From contig NZ_PXYI01000004.1 of assembly GCF_003012735.1 (NCBI RefSeq), positions 434,001 through 498,000 of the forward strand: 64,000 nt of DNA. The letters run 5' to 3'. Source of the stretch: Allosphingosinicella deserti. GTDB taxonomy: Bacteria > Pseudomonadota > Alphaproteobacteria > Sphingomonadales > Sphingomonadaceae. Positions 19,096 to 27,693 of this stretch are shown here, piece after piece. Every line of letters begins with the position of its first letter. Position 1 is the first letter of the stretch. The notes beneath the pieces were generated by a model that worked only from the letters and a program-made list of their open reading frames with translations, did no database searches and was not told the origin of the DNA. The position numbers and the translations under genes are program-made.

Positions 19096-20037
19096 ATGGC
19101 AAGCTATCTCGATTTCGAAAAAACGATCGCCGAACTGGAATCCCGCATCGACGAGCTGCGGGAGACCGCGCAGGACAGCGAGATCAATATCGACCAGGAT
19201 ATCGATCGTCTCCGCGCCAAATCGGACAAGATGCTGCGCGACATATACGCGAAGCTCACCCCCTGGCAGAAGACCCAGGTCGCCCGTCACCCTGAGCGAC
19301 CCCATTTCAAGGATTATGTCGAGGCACTGATACAGGATTTCATGCCGCTGGCAGGCGACCGCGCCTTTGGCGAGGATCAGGCGATCATAGGCGGCCTTGG
19401 ACGGCTCGGAGATCGCAAGGTCGTGGTGATCGGCCACGAGAAAGGCGACGACACCGCCAGCCGCCTCAAGCACAATTTCGGCATGGCCAAACCCGAAGGC
19501 TATCGCAAGGCGATCCGCCTGATGGAACTTGCCGACCGCTTCGGGCTACCGGTGATCACGCTGGTCGACACGATGGGCGCTTTCCCCGGGGTCGAGGCGG
19601 AGGAGCGCGGCCAGGCCGAGGCGATCGCCCGGTCGACCGAGCGTTGTCTTTCGCTGAAGGTGCCGCTGGTCGCCGCGATCGTCGGTGAGGGCGGCTCGGG
19701 CGGCGCGATCGCGATCGCCGCGGCCAACCGGGTGCTGATGCTGGAGCACAGCGTCTACGCGGTGATCTCTCCGGAAGGCTGCGCATCGATCCTGTGGCGA
19801 ACTGCGGACAAAGCACCGGATGCGGCGGAGGCAATGCGGGTCACCGCCGCCGATCTCAAGCAACTGGGCGTGATCGACCGTGTGGTCGCGGAGCCGCTCG
19901 GCGGCGCGCATCGCAGCCCCGCCGCGGCGATCGCAGCACTCGGCAGCGCGCTCGGAGAGGAGCTCGATGCCCTTGCCGCGCTCAGCCCTGAGCAGGTGCT
20001 TGCCGACCGACGCGCCAAATATCTCGCCATCGGCTGA
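19096..20037 (+). CDS. accA: Acetyl-CoA carboxylase carboxyltransferase subunit alpha
   Basis: A 313-residue subunit of the carboxyltransferase that, with AccD, moves carboxyl from carboxybiotin to acetyl-CoA in the first step of fatty-acid synthesis. Landmarks are [89 protein letters not shown], and the oxyanion-forming [20 protein letters not shown]. Length and order match the family. The ATG at 19096 gives the standard MASYLDFE start. It stands alone here, separated from the receptor and from the M48 gene by about 130 and 113 bases. Confidence 0.97.
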   Translation: MASYLDFEKTIAELESRIDELRETAQDSEINIDQDIDRLRAKSDKMLRDIYAKLTPWQKTQVARHPERPHFKDYVEALIQDFMPLAGDRAFGEDQAIIGGLGRLGDRKVVVIGHEKGDDTASRLKHNFGMAKPEGYRKAIRLMELADRFGLPVITLVDTMGAFPGVEAEERGQAEAIARSTERCLSLKVPLVAAIVGEGGSGGAIAIAAANRVLMLEHSVYAVISPEGCASILWRTADKAPDAAEAMRVTAADLKQLGVIDRVVAEPLGGAHRSPAAAIAALGSALGEELDALAALSPEQVLADRRAKYLAIG

Positions 20038-20150
20038 CGAGATCGGCGGCCCCGATCGCCTACCGATTTCCTTCCGGGACCGTAAGGAACCTTCGCCGCC
20101 TCCACTCCGTTCATCGCACACGACGAAGTGTGTGCGTTGGGAGAGAGATC

Positions 20151-21611
20151 ATGAAGGTCAAGGCGCTGTTGGCGCTGTCCGGGGCGGCGGCCTCGGCGGC
20201 GGCGTTGCTCGCTGGAGTCGCGGAGTCGCAGAGCCGCACGCGCAGCATCTCGCAGAGTTCGGCTAGCCAGGCTGCCCAGCAGCATCCGCAGATCGTTGCA
20301 GAATTCGGCGGGGAGGACAGCAGCGCACGCTCCGCCTATGTGCGCACGGTGGGCTCGCGCGTCACTGCGCAGAGCAATATCACGGGCGGCGCCAATGCGT
20401 TCCGGATCACGACGCTCAATTCGCCGGTGATGAACGCATTCGCCGTCCCGGGCGGGTATCTGTACATCACCCGGCAGTTGGTCGGGCTGATGAACGACGA
20501 AGCCGAGCTTGCCTCCGTGCTCGGCCATGAGGCCGGCCACATCGCGGCACGGCACAGCAAGCAGCGCCAACGCGCCAGCATCCTCAGTCAGATCCTCTCG
20601 GTTGGTGCGGCCGTGCTGACCGGATCGAACGAACTCGGGCAGCTTGCGGGCCAGGTCAGCCAGGGTTTGGTGCTCAGCTATTCGCGAAGCCAGGAGCTGG
20701 AGGCGGACGATCTTGGCGTTCGCTACATTGCCGCCGCCGGCTATGATCCGCTGGCGTCCGCACAATTCCTGGGGTCCCTGGGCGCCGCAACCTCGCTGGA
20801 AGCGCGCGCCTCGGGCCGCAACGACGAACGATCGACACCGAGCTGGGCTCGCACCCACCCGTTGAGCTCGGAACGAGTCAGCCGCGCTACGCAAAAGGCC
20901 CGCGCCACCGGTCGCAGCGGAGGATTGCGCAACCGCGACCAGTTCCTCGCGCAGATCGACGGGATCATGGTCGACGACGATCCGCGGCAGGGCGTCATCG
21001 ACGGAAGCACCTTCCGCCATCCGGATCTGCGCCTGCGCTTCACCGTTCCCGACGGCTACGGGATGCAGAACGGAGTGAATGCGCTCAGCATCGTTGGACA
21101 GGGCGGGCAGGCGCAATTCACCGGCGGCAGCTTCAACGGCAGCATGCCCAATTACATAGCCGCCGCCTTCCAGTCGGTGGTCGGCGAGCAGGCGCGGGTC
21201 GATTTCACCCAGCCGCGGACGACCAGCGTTGGCGGAATTCCTGCAGCATATTCGACGGCGCGGGTCGCCACCCAATCGGGCCAGGTGGATCTGACGATCT
21301 TCGCCTATCAATGGGATGCGAACAGTGCCTATCATTTCGCGCTGATCACGCCGGCAGGAGCGGGGCTCGGCCCGTTCATGTCGATGGTGCAGTCGGTCGC
21401 CCGGCTCAGCGCCAGCGAAGCGGCGGCGATCCGGCCGCGAGTCATTGATGTCGTCACCGTCGGCGCCGGCGACACGGTGCAGAGCCTCGCCAATCGGATG
21501 GCCTATGACGATCTGAAGCTTGATCGCTTCCGGGTGCTGAATGGTCTCGCGGCGAATGCGCGGCTCACCCCGGGTCAGAAGGTCAAGCTCGTCGTGTTCG
21601 GCACGCGCTGA
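20151..21611 (+). CDS. M48-family metallopeptidase with C-terminal LysM-like domain
   Basis: A 486-residue exported zinc peptidase. The signal sequence covers residues 1-24. The HExxH motif is H126-E-A-G-H130 in LGHEAGHIAARH, and the third ligand is the Glu of SQELEADDLG near residue 184, as in BepA/LoiP-type periplasmic M48 enzymes that repair or degrade outer-membrane proteins. The central part (about 270-420) resembles the extra domain common in sphingomonad homologues. The end (VTVGAGDTVQSLANRMAY...TPGQKVKLV) is LysM-like and may bind peptidoglycan. The ATG at 20151 follows a GGGAGAGAG ribosome site. It is convergent with the Flp pilin gene, with a terminator between. Confidence 0.88.
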   Translation: MKVKALLALSGAAASAAALLAGVAESQSRTRSISQSSASQAAQQHPQIVAEFGGEDSSARSAYVRTVGSRVTAQSNITGGANAFRITTLNSPVMNAFAVPGGYLYITRQLVGLMNDEAELASVLGHEAGHIAARHSKQRQRASILSQILSVGAAVLTGSNELGQLAGQVSQGLVLSYSRSQELEADDLGVRYIAAAGYDPLASAQFLGSLGAATSLEARASGRNDERSTPSWARTHPLSSERVSRATQKARATGRSGGLRNRDQFLAQIDGIMVDDDPRQGVIDGSTFRHPDLRLRFTVPDGYGMQNGVNALSIVGQGGQAQFTGGSFNGSMPNYIAAAFQSVVGEQARVDFTQPRTTSVGGIPAAYSTARVATQSGQVDLTIFAYQWDANSAYHFALITPAGAGLGPFMSMVQSVARLSASEAAAIRPRVIDVVTVGAGDTVQSLANRMAYDDLKLDRFRVLNGLAANARLTPGQKVKLVVFGTR

Positions 21612-21648
21612 AAAGAGAAAGGGCGGCGAAACCGTAGTTCCGCCGCCC
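21611..21648 (-). terminator. Intrinsic terminator for the Flp pilin gene
   Basis: GGGCGGCG (21621-21628) pairs with CGCCGCCC (21641-21648). On the minus strand the stem is followed by TTTCTCTTTT, a good U-tract for transcripts of the pilin gene. The same hairpin can also stop M48 transcripts from the other side. Confidence 0.75.
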
Positions 21649-21704
21649 AGTTCTTGCCGGTTCGCTGCGGAATATCCGCTGGCGGGCCGGGCTGCGTAGA
21701 AGTC

Positions 21705-21872
21705 TTACTTCTTCGCGAGGCCGTTGTTCACGTTGTTGAACGTGTTGACGACGCTGCCACCGACGCTCTGCATCGCGGCGATCGCGGCAACCGCGATGAG
21801 AGCGGCGATGAGGCCGTACTCGATGGCGGTCGCACCCTTGTTGTTCTTCAGCAGCTTACGAAAAATCTTCAT
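21705..21872 (-). CDS. Flp-type pilin
   Basis: A 55-residue type IVb (Flp/Fap) pilin precursor. After a short basic leader (MKIFRKLLKNNKG) comes the prepilin-like ATAIEYGLIAALIAVAAIAAM hydrophobic helix with the conserved Glu at position 5 of the mature protein and the EYGL box. Cleavage by a TadV-type prepilin peptidase after the Gly is expected, giving subunits of Tad adhesion pili. No tad/cpa assembly genes are nearby. The ATG at 21872 is preceded by AGGAGA. A second pilin gene lies 134 bases upstream on the same strand, and the transcript ends at the terminator at 21611-21648. Confidence 0.92.
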   Translation of the reverse strand: MKIFRKLLKNNKGATAIEYGLIAALIAVAAIAAMQSVGGSVVNTFNNVNNGLAKK

Positions 21873-22006
21873 GGTCCGGTCTCCTGTTCCAAAGCGCTCG
21901 GAAGTCCACACTTCCATGCCCTCGACCCGTAATCACGTGGGCACGTTTGCTTTCGTAAGGTTCGAAGGTTTCGAAAACGTTAGCGCGCGCCACGGTCTTG
22001 CACGGA

Positions 22007-22180
22007 TCACATGTGCTTCACGGTGCTGTTCGAAACCGTGTTCCACATGTTGATCGTGCTTGTGCCGACGGCGCCGATCGCGCCGAGCGCGGCAACGAAA
22101 ATGAGGGCACAGATCAACCCGTACTCGATGGCGGTGGCCGCCTTCTCGTCACGGAACAGCTTTGCTATCCAGCGCTTCAC
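22007..22180 (-). CDS. Second Flp-type pilin, GTG start
   Basis: A 57-residue pilin paralogue read from a GTG at 22180: leader VKRWIAKLFRDEKA, then ATAIEYGLICALIFVAALGA and a polar tail ending in NSTVKHM. It shares the ATAIEYGLI processing and assembly motif with its neighbour but has a Cys in the helix and a different tail. The non-ATG start makes it easy to miss. AGAGGG lies about eight bases upstream as ribosome site. It is presumably a minor or alternative Flp pilin. Both genes lack the tad machinery in this window. Confidence 0.85.
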   Translation of the reverse strand: MKRWIAKLFRDEKAATAIEYGLICALIFVAALGAIGAVGTSTINMWNTVSNSTVKHM

Positions 22181-22279
22181 TTCTGGGCCCTCTCGCGCGC
22201 GTCCAATTGCGCTCCGGGATAGCCCAACGACGTTAACGGATTCCTAGGAAGGCACCCGGTTCTGGAAAAAATCTCGGCG

Positions 22280-22690
22280 ATGACGGTAGTTGCGGCGGCG
22301 CTGGTGCGGGGAGATGGCTGCATCCTGTTGCAACAGCGTGCTCCCGGTCGCGCGATGGCCGGCCTGTGGGAGTTTCCGGGCGGCAAGGTGGAACCGGGCG
22401 AGCGGCCCGAGGCGGCGCTTGCCCGCGAACTGCACGAGGAACTGGGGATCGGCGTGGGTGAGGGGGACCTGATCGCGGCAACCTTCGCAAGCGCCGACAA
22501 TGCTGGCCGTCACATGCTGCTGCTGCTCTATGTCTGTCGCAAGTGGCAGGGCACGCCCGCTGCGCTCGATGCGACCGCGCTGTCCTGGGTGCTGCCAGGC
22601 GAGATGCACGATTTGCCGATGCCACCCGCCGACATCCCGCTGATCCCGATCCTCGACGCTCTCCTGCGGACGGCCTTCAGCGCGGCTTGA
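22280..22690 (+). CDS. mutT: Nudix hydrolase, MutT-type (8-oxo-dGTP diphosphatase family)
   Basis: A 136-residue Nudix protein with a perfect Nudix box, GKVEPGE-x7-RELHEELGI at about residues 35-57 (G-x5-E-x7-REUxEExGU). The flanking sequence, ILLQQRAPGRAMAGLWEFPGG, is characteristic of MutT, which removes oxidised guanine nucleotides before they enter DNA. The end, LPMPPADIPLIPIL, matches the family as well. Its last 14 bases overlap the convergent methyltransferase gene. MutT is the likeliest assignment, but broader (d)NTP pyrophosphohydrolase activity cannot be excluded. Confidence 0.87.
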   Translation: MTVVAAALVRGDGCILLQQRAPGRAMAGLWEFPGGKVEPGERPEAALARELHEELGIGVGEGDLIAATFASADNAGRHMLLLLYVCRKWQGTPAALDATALSWVLPGEMHDLPMPPADIPLIPILDALLRTAFSAA

Positions 22691-23531
22691 GCACGGCCGC
22701 CAGAGAGGTCGTCGCGCTGCCCCGTTTGGCCGGTTTCGGCTGGCTCGGGGCCGGCGCCCAGCCGAGCAGATGGAGAATCTCGAAGCGCTCCGCCGTCTTA
22801 CCGTCGGGGCCCGCGTGCGACGCGAAATCGGCGATCGCGGCGGCGAGGCCGTAGCGGCTGACCGGCCGTGGGGCGCGCGCTTCAAGCACGTTGGTTGCGC
22901 CCATCGCCCTGAGATCGTCGAGCAGCGACATCAAGCCGGAAAACCGCACGTCGAGCCCGTGGCTGTCGACCACCGGCAGCGCGAATCCGGCGCGGGTGAG
23001 AAGATCCCCGGCGGCACGCACATCGATCTGCGGGTGGATGTGCGCGGCAATCCCGCCATCCACGGTGTCGGCGGCCATCATCGCCGAGCGCAGGCGGGGC
23101 AGGGTGCCGGCACCGGCGAAGGCGGCGAGAAACAGGCCGTCGGGCACCAGCGCGCGGCGGATGAGCAGGAGCGCGCCGGGAAGATCGTTGACCGTGTCGA
23201 GAAGCCCGATCGACAGCACGAGATCAAAGCCGGAATCGGCAAAGGGCAGGCGATCCTCATCGCATTGCACACCGCCGGCGGCGTGGGCGAAGGCGAAGGA
23301 GGGATCCGCATAAGTCACGGCAATCCCGCGTGCCCGCAGTCCCTCGCCAAGCAAGCCGCCGGCGGCGCCGAGCACGAGCGCCCGCTCGAACGTCAGCGTA
23401 ACGCTGTCCAAACGATCGAGCAATTCGTCGGCGACCAGCCGGTGGAGATAGTCCGCATCGGCGAACCGGCCGGCTGCGCGGTCGCGGCGAAGGCGGCGCA
23501 AGCGACGATCGAAGGGCGTGTCATGACTCAT
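22677..23531 (-). CDS. SAM-dependent methyltransferase (BioC/NDUFAF5-like)
   Basis: A 284-residue class I methyltransferase. The start FDRRLRRLRRDRAAGRFADADYLHRL is the usual entry of alphaproteobacterial BioC-like proteins related to mitochondrial NDUFAF5. The SAM-binding domain follows with LVLGAAGGLLGEGL in place of the G-x-G-x-G loop, YADPSFAFAHAAGG, and DLVLSIGLLDTVNDLPGALLLIRRALVPDG as motifs II-III. No reaction can be named: relatives hydroxylate or methylate complex I subunits, or methylate malonyl-ACP. The 3' end overlaps the mutT 3' end by 14 bases. Between this start and the next gene, about 190 bases hold only a GC-rich hairpin at 23603-23635. Confidence 0.8.
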   Translation of the reverse strand: MSHDTPFDRRLRRLRRDRAAGRFADADYLHRLVADELLDRLDSVTLTFERALVLGAAGGLLGEGLRARGIAVTYADPSFAFAHAAGGVQCDEDRLPFADSGFDLVLSIGLLDTVNDLPGALLLIRRALVPDGLFLAAFAGAGTLPRLRSAMMAADTVDGGIAAHIHPQIDVRAAGDLLTRAGFALPVVDSHGLDVRFSGLMSLLDDLRAMGATNVLEARAPRPVSRYGLAAAIADFASHAGPDGKTAERFEILHLLGWAPAPSQPKPAKRGSATTSLAAVLKPR

Positions 23532-23720
23532 GCGCAGGCCTGTACTGCTGGAGCCTCCGCGGTGGAAGGGAACGCGGCGCCGCGGCGCGCGCCAAATGCG
23601 AAGGGGCCGGCGCCCCCTGTGAGAGCACCGGCCCCACCCCGCTACGCAACTGGGGGATCGACCGCCGTCGATGGCGACATGTATCGCGCGATTCGCGTGA
23701 GACTTGCCTGAATGAGAGTG

Positions 23721-24083
23721 TCAGCCGCGGTTCAGCCGCGTGGTCGGGTCTGGCGCGTTAACCGGGCGGGTTCCGAGCAGACGGCCGAGGCGGGAGCCGA
23801 CAGATGCTCCGAAGCCGGGGAGCGACGGGACGTCGGGAGCCGCCGGTGCGGCGGCGTTGGTGCGCAGGGTCTCGCTCTTGTCAACCGACTGCGCGTCCGG
23901 CGCCTTCTCGATCCTGACACCTGCGCGCCAGACGATGGCATGGCCGTCCGGCACATCCTGCCAAGCCCCGCCGTGGCGGATCATGGCGGTGCCGCAATGG
24001 CGGCATTGGCTGACATGATAGCCGCCATTGTAGGCGCCGATCTCGCCTGCTTCATGGCCGCCGAACGTGCAAAGCAACTTCAT
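23721..24083 (-). CDS. Small zinc-ribbon-like hypothetical protein
   Basis: A 120-residue protein. Its first 40 residues have spaced cysteines and histidines (LLCTFGGHEAG, then HVSQCRHCGTAMIRHG) that look like a zinc ribbon or rubredoxin-like knuckle. The rest is an Ala/Pro-rich low-complexity tail that ends in a basic segment. This suggests a protein- or nucleic-acid-binding adaptor, but no family name can be given. The start at 24083 is the ATG right before the Cys/His region; the frame is open 67 codons further up. About 300 bases separate it from the next gene and show no other feature. Confidence 0.6.
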   Translation of the reverse strand: MKLLCTFGGHEAGEIGAYNGGYHVSQCRHCGTAMIRHGGAWQDVPDGHAIVWRAGVRIEKAPDAQSVDKSETLRTNAAAPAAPDVPSLPGFGASVGSRLGRLLGTRPVNAPDPTTRLNRG

Positions 24084-24379
24084 CGATCGTCTTTCGATGT
24101 CGGCCGTGGCGAGGGAGACGCTGCAAGGCGGACCGCCGGTGCAGGCCCGGCCTTCATCATCGGGTGCGAGGAAATGGGAGCGGCACGGGCCTTCAATCGT
24201 GAATCCGACATCAGTCCTGCCAGGAAGCGATGCTGAAACGCCGCATCGCCCGCCGCTGCCCCTTACGCAACTCGCACCGGACAAATACAGGTCGGTACGA
24301 GGGCGTAGATAGCGCGCCGCGACCCTGCTTTCACGCTAGGGGATATACTCTCCGTATTAGTACGAGGAGGCGAACCTGT

Positions 24380-24778
24380 TCAGCCGGGATTGGCACGATA
24401 CGGCACCCAATCCTGCAGCGGGCAGGCGGCACCCGGAATGGTGGTGCCTGGATCCAGTCCGCGAACGAGGTCGCCGCGGCAATATTGACTGCCATGGGCT
24501 TCGACGATCAGGGTGTTGAGCGGCCGGAGACCGGGACAATCCCCCTGCAGCCGATTGACCCAGATCGTCCGCCCTTCGCGGCGCACGATCGTGCGGCGAT
24601 CGACGATGGTCAGCCCTTCGCTCTGCCGCGTCGGGATGCAACTCTGCGCTTCTCCGGCCGTCCGGTCCGCGATCTCGCTTGCAAAGGCTTCCTGATCGCG
24701 GGTGGTGGCGGGCTCCCCCTGCGCGGCGCAGCCGGCGAGGATGAGGCCCAAAGGGAGCAATGGCAGCAGCGGCTTCAT
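24380..24778 (-). CDS. Small lipoprotein of unknown function
   Basis: A 132-residue predicted lipoprotein. The signal MKPLLPLLPLGLILAGC ends in a lipobox Cys17. The mature part is acidic and then contains CIPTRQSEGLTIVDRRTIV and DCPGLRPLNTLIVE, with further Cys residues (QYCRGD, GAACPLQDW) that could form disulfides in the periplasm. An ATG at 24790 (MEAK...) overlaps the TonB receptor stop and is a possible coupled start, but the start at 24778 has a GGAGG five bases upstream. It is therefore the downstream partner of the receptor gene. I recall similar short proteins in sphingomonads but cannot name a family. Confidence 0.72.
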   Translation of the reverse strand: MKPLLPLLPLGLILAGCAAQGEPATTRDQEAFASEIADRTAGEAQSCIPTRQSEGLTIVDRRTIVRREGRTIWVNRLQGDCPGLRPLNTLIVEAHGSQYCRGDLVRGLDPGTTIPGAACPLQDWVPYRANPG

Positions 24779-24789
24779 CTTCGCCTCCA

Positions 24790-27573
24790 TCAGAAAAACA
24801 GTTTGCGCAGACTCAAACGCACCGAGCGGCCAAGCGGATCAAGATAATCCGGCTGATAGCTCAGCGGCGTCGTCCCGCTCGCATCGGTGACTTGCGGGCG
24901 GCTGTTGAACAGATTGTCGACCGACAGCGTCACCCGTGCGCCGCGGAAGAAGGGGATCTTGCGCACGAGCGATCGTTGCTGCCCGAGATCGGCGAACAGG
25001 CGCAGGTTCAGAGTCGCCAGATCCGAGAACGCCAGATCGCTGCGCGTGCCCCCGCCCGAGACCGGGCCGCCGAGCACATTCGTGCCCGATTGCCAATTGC
25101 CGTTGATGCGGGCGCCGAAGCCGTTGCGGAACACGCCGGCATCGAGCTCGATCTGGTGCCGCGGCGTGCCGCCGCGATTCCCGGCAGCGGAGCCGTTGAG
25201 GAAATCAAGCTCGGGCACGCCGGGTCGGATCAGCACTGAATCCTCGAAGCGCCAGGTGTGGAACAGGCCAAGCTGGATACGGCCTCCGCCGGGGCCGCCG
25301 AAGCCGCCCCGACCACCGCCGAATCCCCCCGGGCCGCGTCCGCCGCCGCCGCCGCCGAAGCCACCCGGGCCGCGCCCGCCTGGAGGCGGACCCTGAGAAC
25401 CCGCCCCTTGGGGAGGCGTTCCCGCCGCCGGTGCAGCACCCTGGCCAGCACCGTCGGGCCGTCGTTGGGCTGTGGCCTGGCCGGCGCTGCCCGGCGCACC
25501 CGCCGCTCCCGGAGCGCCGGCACCATCGCCCCGCGCGCCGCCGCGGCGCCCCTGCCGCGGCTGCGGCTGGGGGCCGAACGGCAGCGACAGGTTGAAGCCC
25601 CAGCGAAGCTCGCGCCGCTGCGACTTCGCGAAGTTGAGAGGCCGCGAGTCGATCCGCAGCAGCCGACCGTCTGCATCGCGGAGGAAGCGATCCGGGAAGG
25701 CTGCCTCGATCTCGGCCGTCGCCGTCGGGAAGGACGCGATCGGATTGTCGATCCTGGTGTCGGTGTAATTGGCCGACACGGTCAGATCCTTCTGGCCCGT
25801 GAACGGTCGCACCGTCGCGCCCAATTTGTAGACTCGGCGATTGTCGGCAACGAGCTGCGGGTTGCCGCCCTCGAGCCGGCTGATGTCGACCGTCTCGCCG
25901 CGAACGAAGTCGAACACGCGGACATTGGGCGTGAGCAGCACCGGATCGCCGAGCTGGCTGATGCTCGGCGGACCTTCCTCGTCGGTCATCGAGGCGATCA
26001 GGCTGACCATCTCGATCGGCGACCAGTTGAGCCCGGCACCGAGCGTGCGCAGGGTGCCGAAATCCGAGAAATGCTCGACCTCGGCATTGGCGTTGAGGGA
26101 GAGGTTTCCGAGCGCCTCCAGGAAGCCCTCGCGGCGGCTGGCGATCGGGATGTCGATATTGGCCTGCCCGTGGGTGCGGTCGCGGGACAGATCGCGGGTG
26201 GTGACGATCCCGCTGCGGAGCGACTCGCTTTCGAGATCGCGGGTGTCGAAGCCGACGCGCAGGCTGGCATTGATTTCGCCGCCGGGAAGCAGAAACAAGG
26301 GGCCGCTCGCCACCGCCTCGGCGGAGCCGATGTTGGTCAGCGAGCGCGTGCGGTCGCTCGGCCGCGCCAGAAACAGGGCGTCGCTGAGATCGCCTCGCGG
26401 ATCGATGTCGGGATCATTGGCGAGAATCCGTTCCTGGATCAGCGTCGGCAGGATGCCCTGATTGGTGACATTGTCGCTGGTGTTGCGATCGTAATTGCCG
26501 GTGAACGACCAGCGCCAGCGATCGAGATCGCCGTTGAGCGCGACCCCGGTGTGGAAGGACCTGCTGTCGTTGAGACGGCGCAGCGGCCCCGCGGTCGGCA
26601 GATAGCGGAAAACGGTGTCAGCCCCAGGTTGCGCAAACGGGCTGCTCGCCGGAACGTCGAGCGTGATCGAGGGAAGACCGAACTGGCTCTCGCTGCTGTT
26701 GATATCGAGGCTGGTGTTGAGCGTCGCCGACACGTCGCCGAAGATCGTCCGGTTGAGCGTCGCCGCCATCTCCCAGCTTTCCGTCTCGCCGAGCAGGGTG
26801 CGGTAGGGCGCCAGGCTCGGCAGGGCGGGATCGCCCGTGCCGGTCGTCGCCTGGACGATGTCGCGCTCGCTTTCAAACAAGGGCGACTCCTTCGAATATT
26901 CGGCGTCGACGGTCCAGCGGCCATTGTCGTTCAGTTGCAGGACGTTGATATCGCCTTCGTAGCTTGGCCGGCCGCCCTCCGTCGCGGCGCCAGCCTCCAA
27001 TTCGGCCGTGATCGCGCGGAAGCGCCGGCGCAGCACGAAATTGACGACGCGCTGGTCTGCCCGATAGCCGTAACGCAGCGCCACTTCCTCGGGGAACACC
27101 TCGACCCTGGTAATCGCCTCGGGGGGAATGTTGCGGATTTCGCGGAAGCCGGAGATGCGCCGGCCGTTCAGCAGCACGACCGGGCTGCCGCCGCCCCGTC
27201 CGCGCCCGCTGGACGTCTGCGGGGCCAGCGCCTCCAGCAACTCGCCGATATTGCTCGCACCATAGGCCCTGATGTCGCGGCGATCGAGCGTCACTTCGGC
27301 CGGGATGTCGGTGTCCACGGTGCCGCGGGCACGAGTTCCGGTGACCACGATCTCCTCTTCTTCCTCCGCGTCCGGCTCCTGCGGCACCGGCTCCGCCGGC
27401 GGCGCGCTACCCTGGTCGTCGGCTGCGGCAACTGGGTCGGTACCGCTCGCCGGCGCCGCGGTCACGCCCAAAGTCGCCGATTCCGCGCTCGACGGCTGTT
27501 CCGGCGGGGCGTCCTGACCCGGAACGGACTGAGAGGCAGCAGCGATGGCAAGCAGAAACAGGTCAGAATTCAC
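24790..27573 (-). CDS. TonB-dependent receptor with Gly/Pro-rich insertion
   Basis: A 927-residue outer-membrane receptor. The N-terminus is a short, weak signal (MNSDLFLLAIAAASQ), then an acidic spacer and EIVVTGTRARG as TonB-box region. The plug (about 95-200) contains IGELLEALAPQTSS and PVVLLNGRRISGFREIRNIP and the barrel follows to the final strand LGRSVRLSLRKLFF. Residues about 666-765 are a low-complexity insertion of Gly, Pro, Ala and Gln, with runs such as GGFGGGGGG, between ordinary barrel strands. It lies in what should be a surface loop or an inter-strand turn. The next gene downstream encodes a lipoprotein that begins at the receptor's stop. Substrate unknown. Confidence 0.87.
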   Translation of the reverse strand: MNSDLFLLAIAAASQSVPGQDAPPEQPSSAESATLGVTAAPASGTDPVAAADDQGSAPPAEPVPQEPDAEEEEEIVVTGTRARGTVDTDIPAEVTLDRRDIRAYGASNIGELLEALAPQTSSGRGRGGGSPVVLLNGRRISGFREIRNIPPEAITRVEVFPEEVALRYGYRADQRVVNFVLRRRFRAITAELEAGAATEGGRPSYEGDINVLQLNDNGRWTVDAEYSKESPLFESERDIVQATTGTGDPALPSLAPYRTLLGETESWEMAATLNRTIFGDVSATLNTSLDINSSESQFGLPSITLDVPASSPFAQPGADTVFRYLPTAGPLRRLNDSRSFHTGVALNGDLDRWRWSFTGNYDRNTSDNVTNQGILPTLIQERILANDPDIDPRGDLSDALFLARPSDRTRSLTNIGSAEAVASGPLFLLPGGEINASLRVGFDTRDLESESLRSGIVTTRDLSRDRTHGQANIDIPIASRREGFLEALGNLSLNANAEVEHFSDFGTLRTLGAGLNWSPIEMVSLIASMTDEEGPPSISQLGDPVLLTPNVRVFDFVRGETVDISRLEGGNPQLVADNRRVYKLGATVRPFTGQKDLTVSANYTDTRIDNPIASFPTATAEIEAAFPDRFLRDADGRLLRIDSRPLNFAKSQRRELRWGFNLSLPFGPQPQPRQGRRGGARGDGAGAPGAAGAPGSAGQATAQRRPDGAGQGAAPAAGTPPQGAGSQGPPPGGRGPGGFGGGGGGRGPGGFGGGRGGFGGPGGGRIQLGLFHTWRFEDSVLIRPGVPELDFLNGSAAGNRGGTPRHQIELDAGVFRNGFGARINGNWQSGTNVLGGPVSGGGTRSDLAFSDLATLNLRLFADLGQQRSLVRKIPFFRGARVTLSVDNLFNSRPQVTDASGTTPLSYQPDYLDPLGRSVRLSLRKLFF

Positions 27574-27693
27574 GCGGGACTACCTTTTCGGGTTCTTCTC
27601 GTCTGGATGAGGATCCGGAGGTGGGGAAAAAGGGCTGAACTCAGGCTGTACCGGGGCCTTGCGGCAAATGCGCTTCAGGTGAACAAGGGTTCC

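Noticed and set aside
18058-19473. 471-codon minus-strand frame antisense to the TonB receptor end and accA
   Set aside because: It lies wholly opposite two well-supported genes, has no domain and no ribosome site.
25258-27693. Very long plus-strand open frame antisense to the TonB receptor, continuing into comF
   Set aside because: High-GC codon bias keeps the antisense frame open; it lacks any family sequence until the comF start at 27694. Only the comF part is real.
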